Made by a program: the position numbers and the translations under genes. A stretch of 64,000 nucleotides of DNA from Bactericera cockerelli (lineage: Eukaryota > Arthropoda > Insecta > Hemiptera > Triozidae), in contig CM044961.1 of assembly GCA_024516035.1 (NCBI GenBank), positions 13,700,439 through 13,764,438 of the forward strand, read 5' to 3'. Shown in pieces: positions 29,201 to 37,100 of the stretch. The notes under the pieces are model-generated. The model worked only from the letters and a program-made list of their open reading frames with translations. It made no database searches and had not been told where the DNA came from. The first letter of the stretch is position 1. The number at the start of each line of letters is the position of its first letter.

Positions 29201-30888
29201 CAAATGTCGATATTAATATATGAACATATTTTTCGACCAACTGTGATTGCCGCCCCTGGGCGTCTCCGCCCACCCGGGGGTACCGTGGGTGGAAAAGTGT
29301 CAGCTCGCAGAGACCAATACTTTTGATTCCAGGATTTTTTTTCTTAATTCCTACCGTAAGGCAGCAACGACCTGGCGACGCTTCCGGGCGGAATATCCAC
29401 CGAACGGAGCAAGATAGAAAAAAACCAATAGTCGGAAAATCCCTTTAAATTTTTTGTAGAATAAAAATCAAATGTCGATATTAATATATAAACACATTTT
29501 TCGACCAACTGTGATTGCCGCCCCTGGGCGTCTCCGCCCACCCGGGGGTGTCGTTTTAAGGTGGAAAAGTGTCAGCTCACAGAGACAAATTCTTTTGATT
29601 CCGGGATTTTTTTTCTTAATTCCTACTTTAAGGCCGCAACGACCTGGCGACGCTTCAGGGCGGAATATCCGCCGAACGGAGCAAGATAGAAAAAAACCAA
29701 TAGTCGGAAAATCCCTTTAAATTTTTTGTAGAATAAAAATCAAATGTCGTTATTAATATATGAACATATTTTTCGACCATCTGTGATTGCCGCCCCTGGG
29801 CGTCTCCGCCCACCCGGGGGTGTCGTTTTAGGGTGGAAAAGTGTCAGCTCGCAGAGACAAATTCTTTTGATTCCAAGAATTTTTTTCTTAATTCCGAGCG
29901 TAAGGCCGCAACTACCTGGCGACGCTTCCGGGCGGAATATCCGCCGAACGGAGCAAGATAGAAAAAAACCAATAGTCGGAAAATCCCTTTAATTTTTTTG
30001 AAGAACAAAAATCAAATGTCGATATTTATATATGAACATATTTTTCGACCATCTGTGATTGCCGCCCCTGGGCGTCTCCGCCCACCCGGGGGTGTCGTTT
30101 TAGGGTGGAAAAGTGTCAGCTCGCAGAGACGAATTCTTTTGATTCCAAGAATTTTTTTCTTAATTCTTAGTGTAAGGCCGCAACGACCTGGCGACGCTTC
30201 CGGGCGGAATATCCGCCGAACGGAGCAAGATAGAAAAAAAACCAATACCTAGTCGGAAATATTATCAACCGAGCGACCCCTAAATTAATACATGTAAATA
30301 GACCGACGAGTGAGCTAGAAGATTAGCGTGAAGTTCTTGGACGACATATTTGAAAAAAGCCCCTTCAAAAATAAATTTAAAGAAAAGAAGATAAAAACAA
30401 TACTTCCGATTTCTAATATTAGAAATTTCTCGGAAGTAAAATAAACAATCATACAAAAATAAAAAAATTCGTATTATCCTCTACTCTACGACACTACCAC
30501 GAAGTCTCTGTAGCTGCACACGAAAAACACCCTTAGCTAGAGAGACCACGAGACACCACCGAAAAACAGTGATTTCCACGATGTGAGTAACATTAAAAAA
30601 AAAAAAAAAAATCTCCAATTTCCTCAGAAATATACCAGTCCAATGTTTTTTAAAGAAAAATAGCATAAAATTATTAAAATATTAAAGTTATTCATTGAAA
30701 CAATTACACGGACCTGATTTTGTCCTTGTACTTGTTCGTGTGTATGTGTATGTCCTTCCTATTGTGTGAAATTCCAGGTGGGTCTCTCTAGTTATATGGC
30801 GCACATGCACACACATCCCACACACACACACAAACCACACACACCACACACATCCACACACACCACACACACCCCACAAAAACCCCCA

Positions 30889-30929
<41 letters not shown>

Positions 30930-31157
30930 ACACACACACACACACACACACCACACACACACACCACACACCACACACACACCACACACCACACACACAA
31001 CACCACACACACACCACTACACACACACACCACACACACCACACACACACACACACACACACCACACCACACCACACACACACACACCACACACAACCAT
31101 ACACCACACACACCACACACACACCACACACACCACACACACCAACACACACACACC

Positions 31158-31193
<36 letters not shown>

Positions 31194-34100
31194 ATGTCAT
31201 TTAGGTTTGAAAAAAAACCTGAATATTTTTTGTCGCCCATCTATTTTCTGGCCTTCCCCGGCGTAGCTCAAGAATGGCTCATCAGAATTTCGCGATCAAT
31301 ATGTCAAATGAAAGCCTAAACCCTTGCCTAAAACTTTCTCGCTCTGAGTTGATAGGTCGTCACTTCAAATTTCGAGAAAAAATGTCATTTAGGTCAAAAA
31401 ACGTGAATATTTTACATGTTACCCATCCATTTTTTTACCTTACCCGGCGTAGCTCAAGAACGGCTCATCAGAAATTCGCGATCGATATGTCAATTGAAAG
31501 CTCAAGCCCTTGCCTAAAACTTTCTCGCTTTGAGTTGATAGGTCGTCGCGACAAATTTCGAGAAAAAATGTCATTTATGTCAAAAAACGTGCATTTTTTT
31601 TGCGTCACCCATCCATTTTTATCCTTACTCATTGTAGCTTAACCTCAGGGAGATATAATCTAGCCTAGAAGAATTTCCTGATCCAAGCGGACCTATGTGC
31701 AAAATTTCAGGTTTCTCGGTCAAACGGTGTGGATTTGTATAAAGAACATACATACACACATACATACATACACACATACATACACACATACAGACAGCTT
31801 TCTTTTATAGATATAGATTAAACCCTTGTGAAAGTGCAAGCTAGTCTTACTTGTTAGGGTTCGCTAGTCTGTTCTCTGTTTATAATCGTGTAACAAGACA
31901 CTGGTATTGCCCTGTCTACGGTTCCCTAGCCAGACAGCTCCATGTATTATATTAAAAATAAAAATAAAAAATAAAAAATGTAAATTAATAGTTTTGTGTG
32001 TTGAGGTAAAACTTAGTTTCATAGGACGGTATATTCTAACGTACTTTTTGGCTTGTTCGAATGAAGCCATTCCATGCCTTCACACCACTAACAGTTAATG
32101 CTAACGATGCTGTCACTTATAGTTTTACTTGCCTCTCTTTTAGTTGTAAAACAACATAAAATAATAAGTAACACGGGACACGGATGTAGCCCAGAACATG
32201 CCTCCTGGGCTCCTATGACTAGGGTTTTCGGTGTACACATAACACTCGTAATATTTGATTTGCCGTACGTGAGCCACCCTGAGTGTGCCATCTTTCCTGA
32301 TGGTATTCGGTTTGAATACCTAATTTTAATGTTGAAAAATATTGTTGGAAGTTGTCACATTTTTCGAAGGCTTTCTTTTATCGCAACATAGAACCAGTCG
32401 TTTTTCCATCCATCTTTTGGAAAATATGAAAGAGTACCAATTCATTTGAATGTAATTAGCACATGGGCAGGAGCAATTTCGGTGCAACAAAACAATTCGT
32501 GGCGTCTAAACCCGACTGAGTGCAACAATTGCAACATATTGTTGCGCAACGATATAATTATGTTCCGAGTCTTTCTTCAGGACCAAACGAGATTGAACCC
32601 CACTGACTTCGCAAGCAATGTCTAAGTCGATAGTATTCCTTTGTAATTTTCTAATGGACTTTTTTTCTTTGTATTTTTAATCCTGGATAAGCTAATTATG
32701 ATCCTGGATAAGCTTGCTGAACTGACATTATTGGCTCACTCTTCGTCCTAGGGCTAAATGAGGTGAACAGGATAAAATGTATCATAAGCTAAACTGTCCT
32801 TCAAGTCGGCCTATAGTGCGCTGTGATTGGTGAAAACTTCGACTTGAGGGCGTGTGTGACTTATGTTAACTTTAATTTTGTTTCATAATCTGGCCCTAAG
32901 AGTAGCTATTGATTACTGACCCGGAAGTTCTGAGTTCGAATCTCGACAATGATATACTATCTACAATTCTACATACATTATCCGTTCTAGGAATGGCATG
33001 AATGTAAGTTTGTGTCTCCGAAGAAATGCGAAAGCAATCCCTGGGAAATAAATATTAAAAAAAAAGACTGTTCTGGTATCTCAGTGGTAAAGGCAACACT
33101 CTGTAAATCCAAAGATTCCACAGTTCGTGAGTTCAAAACAAAACCTAGCAAGGACATGACAAGTTATCCTCCCATTTGGCCTTTTTAACACATAATAACA
33201 TGTCTTGGGCTTACTGCTGGAATAATGGGACTTTAATAGTCCTCATCGAGCAGTATAAATAAGACCATATTATTAATATTATTTTAAAAGTAGAGCCCTA
33301 ACTACAAGGTAAGGTACAGATTAACTAAAAACCATTTATGTTTAGATAATAGGTACGTAATGGGTCGCATAACCCGTATTTCTCTCTATGTTTATAATTT
33401 TCGACCTTTATCTTAAAATCAGTAGATCAATACAAATTAAGTTATAAAACGAAAATTGTTGTTCGTTTAAATAAGAAAATATTTTAATATAAGAAGTTTT
33501 TTGTGTGCTGCACTGTTTTCAAGTAATAAGCACAATAATCACAAAAAATGTTATCTTGCCCCTAAATTGCATAACCAAAAGCACTCGAAACTTCAAGCTC
33601 GAGGTGGAGACTAAAGATGTTAAAATATTTTTATGAAATTTTAAGGGATTAATCTACTCATCAATACGAAACTTTTGAGACCCCAGGCGTTTCGAAATTC
33701 GAAAAAAAAATTTCCCCCTCTATAGATTCGCTCCGGCCTATTCCGCATGGCAAGCAAGTGCTTAACCTCTGAGCTAATCGCGCGTTCAATTTAACAATTC
33801 ATTTTACCAGTAGTCCACAGAGCTAAGATTTTTGGATTTTATCAAAGTCTTTAACCACTGTGCTAATCGCGCGCTCATTATTTTTTACCTCGGCCTCAAT
33901 TTACCGGTATTTTGGGGGGGACCCGCTTTGACTAACTTTTTTATTATTCATCCTAGATGGGGATTGTGACATATCAAATTCAATGATTGTGAAGTGCTGA
34001 TTACGAATTCGGCATTTATTTTTAGTTATCTGTTACTGTTGAGTCACCAGTGGCGGAATTCGAGTCCTTTTTGGGGGATAAGGAAAGTCGTGTGATGTTT

Positions 34101-37100
34101 ACACCAGATTTTTTTTTTTTTTTTTTAATATTCATACATATCCTTCATTTAATATTTAATAGTTACTGCAATCCAATGTACTTTTCAGTATGTGTTGGAT
34201 TGTAGCAAATAGTATTGTCTTCTTTTTTTAATGTCTTTTTTTTTATTATTTGGAAATATTAAAAAAAAAATTTTTTTTTAATAAATCCACTCACGTCTCT
34301 CTCCATCTCGCTCTCCGGGAGGCCGAGTAGTGCGGCTCGGTGGCCTCACTGGCGGCTCCAGCTCCTCCATGATGTGCTTGCCCGAGGCCTGGGGGCGGGC
34401 CCGCAGGATGTAGTTACGCGTGGAGCGCCGAAGTGGAACCGGGAGTCTATCGGGAGCTGCGTCGGCTTCTGCGACTCCAGCCGAATGTTGCCGATGAAGG
34501 TGCCATGTGCTGAGATGGGAGGAATAATTATTATGTACGAATTTCTTTGTGTGAAGCACAAGGCCTCTTCACAATTTTTTGTGGGTAGCGCAGCATTACT
34601 AAGAGCCTCCTTTACATTTCGAATTTATTCTATTACCCATTTAATTTCTTTTTACTTCTGTAATGGCGCCACTGGTCGTTATCTCTACAAGTAACTACTC
34701 ATTTTTCCTCACGAGGTATGAGTGGACCCCGAACATCCAAGTACAGAGCAGAAAAATTCCTGCCCCGCTGGGGATCGAACCGCTAACTCACTCTGCCACG
34801 GTGACTAGGAATAATTATTATTATTATTTAAAAAAAAAAGTTATCATATTTATGTTAGTCACTTTCGTGATATCACAAGTACTCAAACTCCTAAATCCAC
34901 CCTGAAACCGCGACTTGAAACACCGACCTCCAGGTTACAAGTCCGCCGACTTATCGATCAAGCTACTGAGGCCGGTATAATTATTATTGTATTACGCTTT
35001 ATTAGTTAAGTACAATAATTACAGAACGATACAATAAAATTATACAGAAAAAAATAAATTCAATAAAGAAACAAGAACAAAAAGGGAGAGAATAAAGCTA
35101 ATGTCCTACCTAAAGGTCGGGGTTATTGCCTGTGGTATATGATAATAATTGTGTTATTATATCACAATTTTAGAGGGTAGCGCAGAATTATAGGATTTTC
35201 CAAACCTTTCATAAAATCTTATTTTTTCAAATAATTTTGCTACTGGTTGCTGTTCACATTAAAATAACCACTAATCCTTACGAGGTATGAGTGAACCCCG
35301 GACACCCAAGCACAGAGTAGAAAAAATCCTGTCCTACTGGGCATTGATGCCAGGTCACTATGTGTGCAATTGACTACCATGTACTAGAATAGGAGGAATG
35401 ATAATACAAATTATTTATACTGAATCAATAGAACTAAGGAGTATCTATTTGACTTTTTTTTTGATGACATTATTTAGTTAATATAGCTCATTATCAAATG
35501 CAGAAAAATTCAAGCATTAGCTTAACTGATTGCCACAGGCAATAACCCCGCCCTTTAAGTAGTACATTAGTGTTATTTTCTTATTTATTTTGTCATTTGT
35601 TTGTTTTTTCTTAATTTTATACTGTTAACACTGTACTTTGTCCTCCTAATAAAGCATACTATAATAATATTAATACTGTAGATATAACACTTGACCACAT
35701 AATTATGTAGGTACTCATACTTGGTATTTAGTAAGATTTTTTTAGTAAGTAAATTTAAAATACTCACTACTCCCGAGATCCACTAGGAATGACCTCTCAA
35801 GAGCTGTGTGATAGACAAAGGCTGCATGCACTCGACTGCATGACTGATGGTCTATGCAAATGTCACACAGATCCTTGTTGCGCCCAAAAAGATAGCACTT
35901 CTTCTCATCCAACATCAGTTTCTGCAAGAAGAAATGATACAATAAATTAATTAGAATAGATTTATAGATTACACATCAACAGAACTGGAAACTGGAAGAT
36001 CTGCTACTTGTAAATAAGATACTAAGTTTGATCCCTGGTTGAACATAATTTTCTAAAACAATTCTGTTCCCTCCAAATACGTGAGTCAGGTATTTCTGGC
36101 TCAACTAAGGCTAAGTGAGGTTAATGTGGGTAGCTGATACAATTCCTAACAAATGGAGGGCAAAACCCCGTCCTTGATATCTCAAATCAGGACATTAAAA
36201 ATTCGGACTCGGAAAGTAAAGTAAGTAAGGACATTAAAACCTAGATTTCAATAGGTCATTTGTATGGAGTTGCACTGAAACCCTAAAATCAGGGGAGATA
36301 ATAAATAATAAGGTTTCAATGGTTTTTACATTAAATAAGAGATACCACTGGAGTAGACTTAGGTCTCTAGTTTTTGACTTATTAGTTCTTATCAATAATC
36401 CATAACTCTCTATAGAGCCATCAAGTTTGATTTCCCAAATATTGCAGACAAATTTGTGACTCAAGTAGATTATCATACTGCTTATCAATTGTCAGCTGTT
36501 GTATAATTTGATCACTTTCTTGATAAATAGTTCAGAAGAATTATGGTTTATTTTAATGTGAGTAAACGTTAGTTTTATACACTTGTCATTAGACTCATTA
36601 TTCCATACTAGTCTCTAGACTCTAGACTGAAGGATTAGTCACATTTGTTTATTAATTTAACTACATTATACCAACCATGCATTACAAACACAGAATGAGA
36701 ATTATTAATTCATTGAAATAAGGCAACAATTATTTTGAATTAATTACAACAAAAATAAATTCTGAGTGTAATGGTATTAGAAACTCCACGTAAGAAATTA
36801 ATAAATAAATTTAATCTCCTAAGCTAATCCAATTTTTTATTTTGCTCAATAAGAGATTTCCTTCCATATAATTTTCTAACCTATGAATCTTATGTATAAA
36901 ATCAAAAATAAATATAATAAACAATAGATAGTAATAGTAAGCCAGTGTCAATGGCACATTGAATACATCAGTTCTTGATCGGTAACTGTAGTGAAACAAC
37001 TTCTAGCAAGGTTAGAAATTGAATGGGTGAACCTTCAAATGCAAACCCTTGAGATATTGGCTGATTTCAGCCCCACCTGGACTGGGTGAGGTTAGCTGGT

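Noticed and set aside
29472..30252. Repeated ORFs of 82-84 codons, possibly a tandem gene family
   Set aside because: They recur with the satellite unit on both strands, and substitutions do not respect codon positions by eye.
30688..31266. ORFs rich in Cys/Val (minus) or His/Thr (plus)
   Set aside because: Pure translation of a CA-type microsatellite; no conserved motif or start context.
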